This document shows, piece by piece, positions 1 to 12,244 of a DNA stretch of 64,000 nt; the stretch's first letter is position 1, and each line of letters starts with the position of its first letter. Source of the DNA: Torymus aiolomorphi (taxonomy: Eukaryota > Arthropoda > Insecta > Hymenoptera > Torymidae); NCBI GenBank assembly GCA_036365515.1, contig CM070877.1:54534475-54598474 (forward strand), written 5' to 3'. The notes below the pieces were generated by a model that saw nothing but the letters and a program-made list of their open reading frames with translations, ran no database searches and had not been told where the DNA came from. Position numbers and translations under genes: made by a program.

Positions 1-149
1 GGACCATATAAAAGGCCCATCGGAGAAAGTTTTACGGTAAGGTAAATATACCCACTTTTATATGTAAAAAGTATGAAATAATTAGTTTACATTTATGTAT
101 TAAAATGTGACTTCTTATTTCAGAGAAAAAAGGTGTCTAGCCCCCTTAA
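1..149. mobile_element. Right half of a TTAA-flanked MITE (partial)
   Basis: This stretch closely matches 15595-15742, the right arm of the complete element at 15059-15742. It ends in the same GGTGTCTAGCCCCC followed by TTAA. The left half lies outside the window or was deleted. The TTAA target site suggests a piggyBac-type non-autonomous element. Confidence 0.7.
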
Positions 150-1240
150 TCATCGTCATTCGTACGATGTTAATTTATCGATAATAAAACAAGCAGTATC
201 TTTGTATGAAAAGATTAAATGATATAAAAGTAAAAGGTGAGTTTTATACCATATTTTTATTTTAAAAACTGTTAGAAAAAGCTGTAAAAATGTATTATTT
301 CTAAATATTCCCTAACGGAAATATTTCTGTTGAAAAAAAGTTAATATCTGTTAGTAAGAGTTATAAACTGCTAAAAACTTAAAAAATGTAGGATTTTGGA
401 CGTTACTAACTGTTCACAACTGTTTGTAACATTACTTAACAGTTTTTAACAGTTAAAAAGAGTTATTAAATCATTTAATAACTATTCAATATTTTTTAAT
501 TATTATTATTAATATAATAATAACTACCGATTACTAATTTATAATTCAACAAAAACTGAAAACTAAAAGTATCAACTAATACAATTAATTATTAATTAGT
601 TATTATGCATAAAACAATATGGATATTATAAAATTATTTCTTATTATTATCGTTATTAATAATAATAATTGAATAATTATTAAATTTTTCTTAAATATAA
701 CAAATTCAAAATTATTTGAAACTGTTTAAAACTATTAGAAAATATTTTAAACTGTTACAAACTATTATAATTAGGAAAAATGTGTTCAAAATCCTACATT
801 TTGTAACTTTTATAAACAGTTTTAAACAGTTCTAAATAGTTTAATAAAATAATTTCTAACAATTATTATCTGTTAATAACATTTATAATTTACGACAGGG
901 TTGTACTTAACTTATTTTAGTATCGTTTTAGTATTGTTTTAGTATTGTTGTAGTAATATTTTCGGACTAAATTTAGAACTAATATACATATGTTTATATA
1001 ATAAATATAAGCTTAATAATCATAACTTAATGATTTCGTATCAATTCTGTACAGTATTTAATATTTAATTAGTTCAGTATTACAAAATAATTTAAGGTGG
1101 CATCAGCAACTTCTCTAAAATACTAAATGAACATACAATAATTAGACTATATTTTCGAAGTTACGTATAGTAACTATTATAAAAAAGAAATATTTAAGTC
1201 GCTGAACTAATAATGTTAAAAAATGTTTAAAAATGTTAAA
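150..1240. other. AT-rich stretch without a recognisable gene
   Basis: Very AT-rich DNA with repeated words such as AACTGTT and AACAGTTTTAAACAG, and poly-AAT tracts. No long open frame, RNA gene or inverted repeat with clean ends was seen. Confidence 0.6.
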
Positions 1241-1770
1241 ATATAGTGTCATTTTTATACAGCCGTTATAGAACTGTTGTTCCCTATGTCAACGGTTCAG
1301 CATCTCTTACTCAGTTCTAAAATAATAATTCATAAAAACAAAAATATGAAGTTATAGCTTATTTCATGCAGATGCACATAAAACTGCGAATTGTCGGTGT
1401 TGCCAATAAAAAATCGTGAAAAATATGCTCGAAATTAGTTGATTTTGATGGCCTCGTGCTCAAAGGCGCTTACTGCGCTGCGCGTGGAATCTTACTTGTT
1501 TACATGCTCCGGCGTGCATGTGTAGATATTGCGGCCGGTCAGACCAGGAGCGTATTGAAAATTCGTGTCTTACCTTAGAGAGTCAGAAAAGAGATGAAAT
1601 TATTGTTTGATTAACATTAATGTTTTTATTCCACTGATCATTGTTAAGTAATTTTGCATATTCGTAAGTAAAATTTGTAGAAAATTAGCATCAAAATTTT
1701 ATTAGGACCACCTATTGCCCTGCTTAGTACGATGCGCATTACTGATATCACCTTAATTAAAATAATTTAA
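1241..1770. repeat. Dispersed repeat, copy 1 of 3
   Basis: Shares extended similarity with 61470-62010 (same strand) and 34100-34660 (inverted). Shared blocks include ATTATTGTTTGATTAAC, AGGACCACC and a CG-rich block around TGTAGAT. The other two copies sit in the paired arms of the Polinton-like region, so this is a separate dispersed repeat and not part of that element alone. No coding content was recognised. Confidence 0.6.
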
Positions 1771-2056
1771 ATGTTTCTAAAAATGTATTAAAAATATTGA
1801 TTCCATTTAGTTTAGTGTGAAACTTTGAACCTTCAGTTCGTATAAATAACGTTACACAAATACTTCTTAAAGCATTTAAATATATATAGTTTGCAATTTC
1901 AGAAAATTCATTTTGATCTGTAAATGTTTTATCAAAGTTATAAAATCATAAGTTATACAATTGATAAGTACAATTAATGAGCTTTTTAATACGAAATGTT
2001 ATATCTAAAGTTTACAAAATGTAATATATTGTATCATTTATATTTTAACTATTATA

Positions 2057-3561
2057 CAGGGTGTGTCAAAAGTTCCGGGACGGCCAGTTATCTCAACGGG
2101 AATGCATTTTCGGAAAAAATGTTTCATACAAAAGATGTAGGATTTTTCCCTGGCTATCTGATGGTGATCTTGAATTTGACCTTGGGCTTGACCTTCAAGG
2201 TCATTTGAAGGTCAAGTCGAATTTTTTAAATGGGAAGCCCCCTTTTTTATTGCGGAAACTGAAAGAGGGAAAAATTCTCTTTCCACCGATATAAGATACA
2301 TATGGGGTCAAATGTGATCTAGAGGTCGTTTCAAGGTCAAGTCGGTAAAATGAGGTCAAATTGATCTTTGGCAGTCCATAGCATGGAAACTAAGGGCGTT
2401 GGGAAAAAACTTTCCATACGAAAGTTTCCGCAAATCGAATGGAGCATCTGATGGTGACCTTGAATTTGACCTTGGGCTTCAAGGTCATTTGAATGTCAAG
2501 TCGAATTTTTTGAATGGGAACCCTCTTTTTGTTGCAGAAATGCGGGCCACGGACCCATGGGTTTCCGGGGTCGCTGAACCCGTATCTGGGGTCGGTTTGC
2601 CCCGCTGGATCGACCCAAGGTCGTTCCAAGGTCAAACTAGAAGGAATTGCAGAAGGTGCTTAAAACCACGGACCCATGGGTTTTCGGGGTCGCTGAACCC
2701 GTATCTGGGGTCGGTTTGCCCCGTTGGGTCGACCCAAGGTCGTTCCAAGGTCAAACCAGAAGGAATTGCAGAAGGTGCTTGAAACCACGGACCCATGGGT
2801 TTTCGGGGTCGCTGAACCTGTATCTGGGGTCGGTTTGCCCCGTTGGGTCGACCCAAGATCGTTCCAAGGTCAGCGGTGATTAGCCAGGTCCCAGGTCTGG
2901 GTTTTGATCCAGAAACGTTTGCACAAAAAATGTTTTTTAACGCCCTGATACACGAAATTCGATGGGGTGTCCAGATGATCGGAGTATAAGAACGTTGACC
3001 TTCAAATGACCTTCGGCTCACTTTTAACCCCGTATGTATCTTATACCCCTGGAAAGGTAAGTTTTCCCGCATTTCTGCAACAAAAAGAGGGTTCCCATTC
3101 AAAAAATTCGACTTGACCTTTAAATGACCTTGAAAGTCAAGCCCAAGGTCAAATTCATGGTCACCATCAGATGCTCCATTCGATTTGCGGAAACTTTCGT
3201 ATGGAAAGTTTTTTCCCAACGCCCTTAGTTTCCATGCTTTGGACTGCCCAAGATCAATTTGACCTCATTTTACCGACTTGACCTTGAAACGACCTCTAGA
3301 TCACATTTGACCGCGTATGTGTCTTATATCGTTGGAAAGAGAATTTTTCCCTCTTTCGGTTTGCGCAATAAAAAAAGAGGGTTCCCATTTAAAAAATTCG
3401 ACTTGACCTTCAAATGACCTTGAAGGTCAAGCCCAAGGTCAAATTCAAGGTCACCATCAGATAGCCAGGGAAAAATCCTACATCTTTTGTATGAAACATT
3501 TTTTCCGAAAATGCATTCCCGCTGAGATAACTGGCCGTCCCGGAACTTTTGACACACCCTG
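2057..3561. mobile_element. Non-autonomous TIR element with TA target duplication
   Basis: Long inverted repeats of about 0.5 kb run inward from CAGGGTGTGTCAAAAGTTCC at 2057 and from its complement ending at 3561. Both ends are flanked by TA (2055-2056 and 3562-3563), as in Tc1/mariner-like elements. The arms are full of AAGGTCA/TGACCTT words. The centre holds a 119-bp tandem repeat. Open frames across it are repeat translations and no transposase is present, so it depends on an enzyme encoded elsewhere. Confidence 0.8.
2548..2880. repeat. 119-bp tandem repeat, about 2.8 copies
   Basis: Units start at 2548, 2667 and 2786 with CACGGACCCATGGG and contain CGCTGAACC, GGTCGGTTTGCCCCG and GGTCGTTCCAAGGTCA. 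It is the unpaired centre of the inverted-repeat element around it. Confidence 0.8.
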
Positions 3562-3681
3562 TATATATTTTAATATACACATGTTCTATTTTATAATATT
3601 TTGCAGTAAGTCACATATAGTCAAGTAATTATTACATGAAATGAAATCCTTTTTTTCTTTGGGTAGAATTTGTTAAGTACC

Positions 3682-3886
3682 ATGCGTATGCGTAGTAAGG
3701 CTCAAGGTAGAAGAAGACGTAAAACGGAAAAACAGGATGGTCTACCTCGTAAGAAAGGTGGCAACCGCGTTCATTCAGGAAGAAAACGAATTATAACATT
3801 GCAAAATTCTTCTAATCGAACCATTTATAGACGAGCCCATGAAATTATTAAAAGTTATAAAGATCAAACGTCAGTGATACAATTAG
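3682..3886 (+). pseudogene. RAG1/Transib-like transposase copy 1, N-terminal exon
   Basis: The first recognised exon of the copy-1 gene starts at the ATG at 3682, in frame after an acceptor-like TAG. It encodes a basic Arg/Lys-rich N-terminus (HSGRKRI motif) that matches the start of copy 2 at 19345 (NSGRKRI). The exon appears to end at 3886 before GTAAAC. Joining it to the exon at 8367 restores a reading frame (IQL-AAKLCG) collinear with IEL-AARVGR, which copy 2 encodes without an intron. The basic N-terminus could be a nuclear-localisation or DNA-binding tail. Function is inferred from the downstream exons. Confidence 0.6.
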
Positions 3887-3929
3887 GTAAACTTGAAAAC
3901 ATTTTTTCTAGAAATACTTCATATTGATT

Positions 3930-6540
3930 TTACCTATATAAATATACTTTTAAATACACAAGAACAACGTCTATATTTTATTATTATAAGATTGTTGTTG
4001 AATATATAATGTTATTTCGACTATGATGTTGTTACGTCGGGCCTACCAAAGAAGACCCAACATGTTAGTTTTATAAAAAAACTATTTTGCTCAGTTTAGA
4101 GCCTAGGCTAATGAAAACCTACTAGCTCGGGATTGAGCTAGATACTAGCACTAGACGGATAGGGTAAGTTATGGGCAGCAAAAATGGCGCGACACGGTTG
4201 AAAAATTAAGTTTAAAAATTTGACAACCAGTGGTGTTTCTGGTTATACTTGTCTCATTGTTTTTGTTCACCCCGAATGTGAAATGTTTGATTTGTTTTGA
4301 TCAGGGAATGTACCCACAAGAAAGGCCAAGTTACTGGTGAGTTGCGGAATAGATTCCCTAATATAGTTTTTAGTCTCAGGATATCTAGGGGGTCGGTTTT
4401 AAAAAGATGGATAGTTGGTAGAAAGAAACACTTTGTTTTAGGGAAAAACTTTACGGCAACACGAATTAATACATGAAATAGGATTAATATTTTGGGAAAT
4501 GTTCTGGCTAACTAGTAGAAAAGTTAAGATTGCAGATAAAATTTTACACTTACTTTTATTTTTTCTCGGTCCTTAGCGGCTTTGATGGTCCGTTGTCTCT
4601 GCTGCGTATTTTTATGAAAGGTGTCGGTTGTTTAACGGATTTTAAAATCAATAAATAAATACAACCACGAGAATCTTTAGTTTTATGCAATCAATTTATT
4701 TCATTGGAAAAATATAGGTTACCATTGCACGGTAACTTTGGTTATAAATACAAAATCTTGGTTGGAGGAAACTAAATGGCGCGCACCTTGTAAAATTTTG
4801 CAACGAAAAATGCTTGAGTAAGTATAAGGACCTCTCCGGTTGAGGGTTGTGAAAATGAGTGAGACCTCGTCGGTTTGAGGGTGGTTGAGCCCGTGTTAGT
4901 GAGCGCGTATTGAATACCTTGTTGGAGAGTGAGTGAGCGCGCGTGAGTGAGCGCGTATTGAAGATCTCCTTGGAGGGTGATTGCTGGTCAGTGACTGAGG
5001 CTGAGTAGACGCGCAGCGTTACGAGCTGGCCTAACTGGGAGGACGCTGACACTTATTCCCTTAAACGTGGAAAGATATTATTGGTCGCTCGGGTTTTGAG
5101 ACCGTCCTTGGCATTGTAAGGGGCATACCTAAATCTACTTGATCGGTTGCAATTGGTTCCGGAAATTTCGACCGCTTTCGTTTCTAGGAATTCTGAGTGA
5201 GGATTGGTTAATTAGTTAGAAATATTCATCACGCATTTAAAAATAGTAAATAATAATTACTAATACAAATTTTTACATAACCCTTAATTAAAAAACAACT
5301 AAATTATTCTAAAACTTAAAACTTTCCAAAATATTAATTTCCACTTGGTGAAAGTGTCGAAAAAGGCGGAGCTAGTACAAATTATTAAATATTTCAATAA
5401 ATAATAATTGTTTACATAAACCTTTGTATTGAACTGATAGATAAACCCGTATAAAAACAGTTTCTAATATAATAAACATGAAAATTATTAATTAAAAGGT
5501 AGAAAGGCTTTAATTAACTAATTTTCATGAATTTTAGTTGTTTTACATAGTAAAAATAAAGACTATAGTAATTAGAGTTAGTATAAGTATGGGTAACGCA
5601 TTTGTTAGTAATAATTTTTGTTTACAAGTATATTTTCGTATCTTAAACTTACTGTGAGATATTTTCATTACTTAAGTATCTTAAACGTAATTTCCTAACA
5701 ATAAAACATAGTTTATGCTTAAGTAGCTTATATTTATAAATTATTTAATAGTCAAACATTAACTATTGATAAAGATTTAACTTTAAACATAAATAATGGA
5801 CATAAAAAGAGAAAAGATTCAACATATTTTATACTTGTATATAAAGCGACTGCAAATATCCCTAAGAATATTTGATTTACAAGCTTTATAATATGTTAAA
5901 TTACTTAAATTGTGCATAAACGATGTTTCATTTATCATCATAATTATTATAACAATATTTTAATTATAATATAATTAGTAGTACCGCATACATAAGAAAA
6001 TTCAATTAAACATCAGCAAAAGGTTTCTTATAGAGTTAAAAGCAGAAAAACCTAAAATAAACAAGGTTTTGCGTAAAAACGATAATTAATATTCCTAAGA
6101 GTATTAGATTTACAAAACGTCTTAATTTAGTCGTTAAAATAAAAGAAATAACGTTATTAAGTGAATTTTCTTAATATTCTTACAGTGGAAAAATTTCCAA
6201 ATTTTTGCGAGATGGGTAGTATAAAGATGGACATTCGCCATCAAGCGAAGTTTTCCTGGGTGAAAGTGTCGATAGCTACCCACGCTTCTCCAAAAAGGAC
6301 GCTACGCTTCTTAGAATCATACCTGGGGTACGCTTCCCCGAAAAGGACGCCGACCTTTTCTGCTATGTTGAGCGTCGCTTTCTTCTCAAAAGGACGCCAC
6401 GCGCTCAATGCTAAAATCTGAAAATTTTTTTTCTATTTTTATTGATAAACCTATCTATAGGGCAGGATGTAACAATGTATACAATTTTTTAATATAAAAT
6501 TGAATAAAAATACAAAAAAACCAACACTTTAGTGGAGTAG
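3930..6540. other. Intron-like insertion material, no gene
   Basis: This lies inside the apparent 3887-8366 intron of RAG1-like copy 1. It includes a GC-richer patch (4790-5200) with short tandem repeats of GTGAGCGCGTATTGAA. A minus-strand open frame at 4696-5052 is repetitive because of them. Repeated AAAAGGACGC words lie at 6290-6410. I see no supportable gene; the GC-rich patches may be fragments of old retroelements. Confidence 0.5.
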
Positions 6541-6554
6541 CGGAAATGCATTTC

Positions 6555-6640
6555 GGTCGATGACCGACGTTAAACAACGCTGGGCGTGATTACTACTTAA
6601 GGTAGTTGTCGAGTGGATGATCGGAAGCAAAATTTTCGAC
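6555..6640 (+). pseudogene. 5S rRNA-derived relic
   Basis: The stretch ACCGACGTTAAACAACG followed by TGGGCGTGATTACTACTT closely follows the internal control region of animal 5S rRNA (ACCGAAGTTAAGCAACG, then GGGCGCGGTTAGTACTT). The flanks do not extend to a full 120-nt 5S gene. A SINE3-type or 5S-derived repeat head is more likely than a functional gene. Confidence 0.5.
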
Positions 6641-7391
6641 TCTGTCTTGCCTGCCATGCGTGCTTTGTTTATGCTGGGCAGGACAAGAAATTTGATAGCG
6701 GACGGTACAACCTAACCTGACCTAACCCCGCATTCTCGCTCTATCTCTCTCGCTTACGCGTGATCTTTCTCTCGCCGTCGCAGCGTGTGGTCGTGTGTCA
6801 ACAGAAAGAATGCTACATTGAAGTACAATAACACGAAAACGGTGCCACTAAACTGTCTGATTTTTCACTATAATGTTCTAAATATCTCCCTTAATAACAT
6901 ATTTCTTTTTCGAAGACATTCCCTAGAGATTCTTTAATCGATGAAAATGTAATTTCTAAAACCTACATATTAAAAGTTCAAGCTTTGGAAATTTATATTT
7001 CGGAAACGAGACCGCTGAGGTCGCCCAAATTTGAACCACCGGTAAATAATAACTCTATTAATCTACAGTTTAAATTTCAAAAACATTCCCCAGAGCTCAG
7101 TTTACTCGACAACTATCTTAAATGGATGACCGCGGAAAACCTACGCAACTTTGGCGATTGATAACGTGATATTTCCCTCTTAACAAAGTGTTGGCGGGTA
7201 AATTGAATATGTTTTCAGTGTTTAAGTTTATAGGATCTGACGTAAATACTTGAAACATAATCAGACAGAGGGTGATGTTTGAAGCAAACTGAGCAACCCA
7301 CAGTTTTTCACCATGTCAAAGAAAGCGATTGTGGAAAAAGGTATATATCACTTGCAAAATAAGGCTGCAGGTGTATAATTCCTGATCAGGT

Positions 7392-8201
7392 CATATATGT
7401 TCAATTTTAATCGACCACCAGCGAAAGAAGTCGAAATCTGCGACCAAACCCTAAATGTGCTTTTGAAATTTTTTTTTTTTAGCACACCTACCAGACCAGG
7501 CTTTTCTGGTTGTTTGTAGTATATGTAAGAGAAATTCGCAGTCGTACAACGTCCATCGAATGGTATGCTTTTTCTACAACAACTTATATTTTTTAAGAAA
7601 ATGGTCAAAAAAGTCCTTCTGTTTAAACCTCAGCCATTTAGCCCAGAATCGATCAACTCAAAAGTTCAAAATAGCAATTTAAACTAGGAAAAATAGCTTT
7701 AAATCCCTTTTTTAAAAATTAAAAAAGGCCGATTCCTTCGAAAGTTATAAGGGTTTGAAGTTGAAGTTTAGAAAGGCATAAAAAGGCAAAAATCGCAGGA
7801 ATCGGCAGCGCCGACTTTGAGAGGATTTTTATGCCTTTCTAAGCTTCAATTTCAAACCTTTATAACTTTCAAAGGAATCGGCCTTTTTTAATTTTTAAAA
7901 AAGGGATTTAAAGCTCTTTTTTCCTAGTTTAAATTCCTATTTTGAACTTTTGAGTTGATCGATTATGGGCTAAATGGCTGAGGTTTAAACAGAAGGACTT
8001 TTTTGACCATTTACTTAAGAAGTATAAGTTGTTGTAGAAAAAGTATACCATTCGATAGACCCTGTTCAACACCGAATTTCTATTATTTATACTACAAACA
8101 ACTAGAAAAACCTGGTCTGGTAGGTGTGTCAAGAAAAAGAATTTCAAAACAACATTTAGGGTTTGGTCGCAGATTTCGGTAGAATTGCACATATACATCA
8201 A
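7392..8201. repeat. 0.8-kb palindromic (foldback) repeat
   Basis: The sequence from about 7392 to 7780 is repeated inverted from about 7790 to 8201. Paired blocks include AATCTGCGACCAAACCCTAAATG and the central AGGCATAAAAA/TTTTTATGCCT. The open frames on both arms are mirror images and not independent genes. It is a foldback MITE-like unit within the apparent first intron of RAG1-like copy 1. Confidence 0.75.
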
Positions 8202-8366
8202 ATTAAAAAATTTGAAACAATATCAAGAAAACAAACAGTGTTTGATTAATCATATGATATTAATTTGTATTATTTCATATACAATAAATAATAAATTTCA
8301 TTTTGTAATTTAGGTATTAATTTTGTAATTTCAATAAATAAAAATTTATTTATTTTTTCCAATTAG

Positions 8367-8560
8367 CTGCTAAGTTATGTGGGCAACCTGAATCGTCTGG
8401 TGTTAACAAAGAAAAACTAAAGCATACAAAAGATTCAGCATTAGCTTTTTATTTAGAGTATAATTATAATAAAAATAGTTATTCAGCTTTAGTAAAAGAC
8501 TGTCGGAGTAGGAATTGTGCTATATATCCCTCGTACAGAAAAATATCTGCTGCTATGACC
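8367..8560 (+). pseudogene. RAG1/Transib-like transposase copy 1, second exon (5' part)
   Basis: Begins after a polypyrimidine tract and AATTAG acceptor. It encodes SALAFYLEY and, further on, IYPSYRKI, matching SALAFFLEY and IYPAYNYV of copy 2 (19675-19790). The ALxxxxE...IYPSY pattern is characteristic of this large uncharacterised transposase family. The exon is cut after codon ACC at 8558-8560 by a 5.5-kb element and resumes at 14067. Confidence 0.6.
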
Positions 8561-9380
8561 CACATAGCATGGAAGCTTACTAGAAACTTCCTGGAACCTT
8601 TCATGAAAGTTTCGTATGCTTCAGGAAAGCTTCCAGGAAAACTTCCTGAAAGTACCTAATGTCTGGATCAAATTCATGACAAAAAGCTTCCTCGGAAGAT
8701 TGCAGGAACTGTTTCAGACGCTTTTCAGGAAGCTTTCGGAAACTTTCTAGGAACTTTTCAGGAAGCTTTCAAAAAGTTCCTGGAAGCTTCATGTAGGTTG
8801 TGGGAATCTTCCAGTAGTCTTCCCCGAAAGATTACAGAAAGCTTTAAAAAATACTTCCTACAAGACTTCAGAATCGATTTATGCCAGTTTGAGAATGGAA
8901 GCTTCCAGAAAGGTTCCATGAAAGCTACCCGGCAGTACATAATGTCTAGGTCAAATTCATGACGAGAAGCTTCCTTGGAAGAATTCAGGAACTGTGTAAG
9001 AATCCTTTCAGGAACCTTTCAGGAACTTAAGGGAGCCTCCGAAAAAATTACTGTACGTTTCATGTAGGATGTAGGAATCTTCCAGGAAACTTTCAGGAAT
9101 CTTTCGAAAAAGTTACTGAAAGTTTCAAGTAGACTATCGGAATCTTCCAGTAAGCTTTCAGTTAGCTTTCAGATAAGTTACTGGAAGCTTCAGGTAGTCT
9201 GTGGGAACCTTCCAGGAAACTTTCAGGAATCTTTCGAAAAAGTTACCAAAAGTTTCAAGTAGACTTTATGAACTTTCCAGTAAGCTTTCAGTTAACTTTC
9301 AAATATGGTTCTGGAAGTTTCAGGTAGTCTGTGGGAACCTTCCAGTAAGCTTTTAAGAAGCTTTTTCCAAGTTCTTGAAA
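8561..9380. repeat. Left subterminal GGAAGCTTCC repeat array
   Basis: Imperfect tandem words (GGAAGCTTCC, TTCCAGGAA, CTTTCAGGAA) run with a loose 60-130-bp higher-order period. For example, the block around TTTCAAGTAGAC recurs at 9127 and 9246. Many transposase families bind such subterminal repeats. Confidence 0.7.
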
Positions 9381-9513
9381 GAGTAACTTAAAGCTATAAA
9401 TATTAGAAATTCTCTATAAGTATTAACAATTCGCACATATTCTTTAGAACTTATTTGTACCTATATTAATCGCCATTTTATAATCGCAGAAACAATTTCA
9501 CATAAAATTTTTT

Positions 9514-9586
9514 GACCTGACCGGGAATCGAACCCACGATCCTTGGGTTACTTCGCACGCATGCTATCCGTTACGCTATCGCTCGC
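9514..9586 (-). pseudogene. tRNA-derived sequence with pol III A and B boxes
   Basis: On the minus strand the B box GGTTCGATTCC (9524-9534) and an A box TAGCGTAACGG (9568-9578) are spaced as in a tRNA. The acceptor and T-stem pairing is poor, so this looks like a decayed tRNA or the head of a tRNA-derived SINE. It lies between the terminal arrays of the 5.5-kb element. Confidence 0.5.
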
Positions 9587-9954
9587 TTGAAGGAGTTCGG
9601 ACATTTTCATATAAATAAGTTACACTTTTCATGATTATTTAATTGTTATTATTTTGATTATTTTATTTAAAATATTAATGCATTTCAAAAATTATATATT
9701 TAATGCGGCAAATTAAAAAATTATAGTGTCGGAATTATTACTCTGAATAAACATGTTTTTATATTTGGCATTTAATTATGTTGATTAAATAATTTATAAA
9801 AATTCTAATTGAATGGTTTAGAAAAATTCTTAGTATAGTATTTATATATACGGTGGGCCTAATAATTGTGTTTTTCCAAAAAATTGTTTCGAAATTTTTT
9901 AATTAAAAAAAATTGTAATGTCGATAAGTAGGAATCTGCTTTTTGTCATTTTGA

Positions 9955-10385
9955 TGCAATTTTTCAACGAGTATATCTTATGATAGTACGAACAGAATCG
10001 CTCAAAAAATTCTGAGTATATTATTTATATATAGAAAGGACGTCAAAATTGTGTTTTTCTAAATGAATGTTTGAAAGTTAATTTATCAAATAATGAAATT
10101 GGGTTGATTTTAGACTCCAGGTAGACCATTCAAGTAGAAGATTTGATAAGCTATAATAAAAAAAATGTTACTGTATATTTTTCATGATATTCCTTTTTTG
10201 GCCATGTGGAGTCCAAAATTAACCCAATTTAATTATTTAAAAATTTAACTTTCAAACATTCCTTTCGAAGAACACAATTTTGAAGTCCTCTCTATACATA
10301 AATACTATATTCAGAATTTTCTTAGCAATTCTATTAGTACTATCATGAGATATGGGGATATCTCCAGAACTTTTAATTTTCACGT
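9955..10385. repeat. Palindromic repeat, about 0.43 kb
   Basis: Blocks from 9955-10150 return inverted at 10185-10385. Examples are ATTGGGTTGATTTTAGACTCCA against its complement, and the paired GTGTTTTTC/GAAGAACAC words. The element centre near 10165 is AT-rich. No coding content. Confidence 0.65.
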
Positions 10386-12244
10386 TACGGCAACTTTTTA
10401 GATATTTTTAATAAGAAATATATACTTTCAGCAGAGTAAATCGGTAAAAATAAATGTTTTTTAAATGTTCCATGTATGAAACAATCGTTCCAGTTACGTA
10501 TAAAGCGTAAGTAGAAAAACCTAATTTCAGAGATGTGCCTACAATACATTTGAAATCTAGAATCAAGAAAGTTGTATCAGTCATTTCTTAAAAATAAAAA
10601 TTTTCATAATAATTCTGTTCCATACCTTTTAACATAAAGAATTTTCTTAATATGGCTATCAGATTTCATTCTTTATTAAAAATACAATTATTTGATTTGC
10701 TGCACGTGGGTGGGCCACGCATTGTTTAAAAGTCATGCGTCTTAAAAAAATTACTTCTCAAGCGTTAACTCATTAAGAAAAAAAAAATAGATTTTTGATA
10801 AGCACACGCTGAATTTTGAATTTTATATTCCAAAAGTCATTGTAATCACTAACTTAATATTTTAGAAAAACGTAGTTAAATTATCAAAATGATATATTTA
10901 AAATTTAATACAATTTTGATCGGATTAAGCCAAATAAGTTCGTCATTTATATTATAAAAAAAAATTTTTCCTTATACTCGTAAAATGGAATTATGTTGCT
11001 TTCATTAAAAAAAAAAAAAAAACTAAAAAACGAGTAAAGCAAGCTTTGAATAGATAAATAATTGCTCGAACAAAAAAATTATGTTTTTTTTAAACACTGA
11101 ACATTAAAAGTTCTAGAGATATTCTCATATACTCGGAGAAAAATTGCATGAAAATGACATAAATAAAGATTCCTACTTATCGATATTACAATTCAAGAAA
11201 CGTTTGTGAAACATTTGTGAAATATTCCCAGAATTGATAAGGCGATACATTACGGAAAGATTGCAGAGACATTCCATTTAATTATAATATTTCACTAATA
11301 ATGACGTAATATTCAACATAATATTGAAAAACTATTTTTCCATAATTCTATAAATGTTTTTTAATTATTTCGGAACCATTCCGAGAAATGACAAAAGCGA
11401 TAGATTGCGGAAATCTTAAAGATAAATATTTCATGATATATTTCACTAAAAGCGACGTAAACTTCTCCATCAAATCGAAAAATTATTTATTAGTAAATCA
11501 AGAAACGTTTTTAAAATATTCCAACAATATTACCTGGAACGATAAGGCGATACGCAGAAATATTACGAAGAAACCTTTCATAAAATATTATACCTTCAAA
11601 CTTTAATTGTATATTATAACCTCCAAATTTTTGTATTGTAGCAATAAACAAACAAATACAATCCAACTTTCAATAAATAATATTGAATAAATTTGCGGTT
11701 ATTTATTGTATAGGCATTGTTCGTAAAAGCATTAATAAAGTCAAAGAATAGTGGATAAATATTTATTTGTTATTATTAGTCAACGTAATATAGACAGATT
11801 GAAATACATCCGAACGTACTGAGCTCTTCAATCATAGAATGAATCTTTTTTGTTCTTTTTTTGTTATGTTTAAAGTCAAACGGTTGCTATGGTAACACTT
11901 TAAAAGAATGTCTCAGCCGACCAGAACGTCTGCAAGCGCGCCTCTTCGCGCCTGTCCCGTGGTCTCTCTTCATCAATTTCAAAAATTGGTTAAGAGACAG
12001 CTGTGGCCCCGAATGAAAATTCGTGCACGCGGTCGGTAACTCGTAATTTGAGGCCAAGACAGAGCTTTGAAGAAATTATTTAAAAGAAAATCTCTAATTA
12101 TTTATGTATATATATGTGTGTATAAAAGTGAATTTTAATACGAACGGATTTACAAATTGGTGTCGTAACAGGCATAATATAATAAAGGCAAAGGAAGAGC
12201 GCGCGCAGCGCGCCTGAACTTTCTCGATTTTCAAAATGAGATGA
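10386..12244. other. Interior of the 5.5-kb element, no gene
   Basis: AT-rich, with a small plus-strand open frame (11388-11606) of no recognised family. A GC-richer patch at 11890-12060 reads like an old LTR or leader fragment (TTGGTGTCGTAACAGG at 12157). I cannot support a gene here. Confidence 0.4.

Noticed and set aside
2399..3219. Several frames with WVDP/SGSLNPYLG repeats
   Set aside because: Translations of the 119-bp tandem repeat and inverted arms of a non-autonomous element.
4026..4700. Possible solo LTR starting TGTTACGTCGGG
   Set aside because: No matching ACA end or target duplication found.
4696..5052. 118-codon minus-strand frame with repeated NTRSLTRA
   Set aside because: Repetition follows a short tandem DNA repeat; no homologue recognised.
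6700..6740. CCTAACCTGACCTAACCCC as telomeric repeat
   Set aside because: Too short and irregular; CCTAACC words are common in hymenopteran intergenic DNA.
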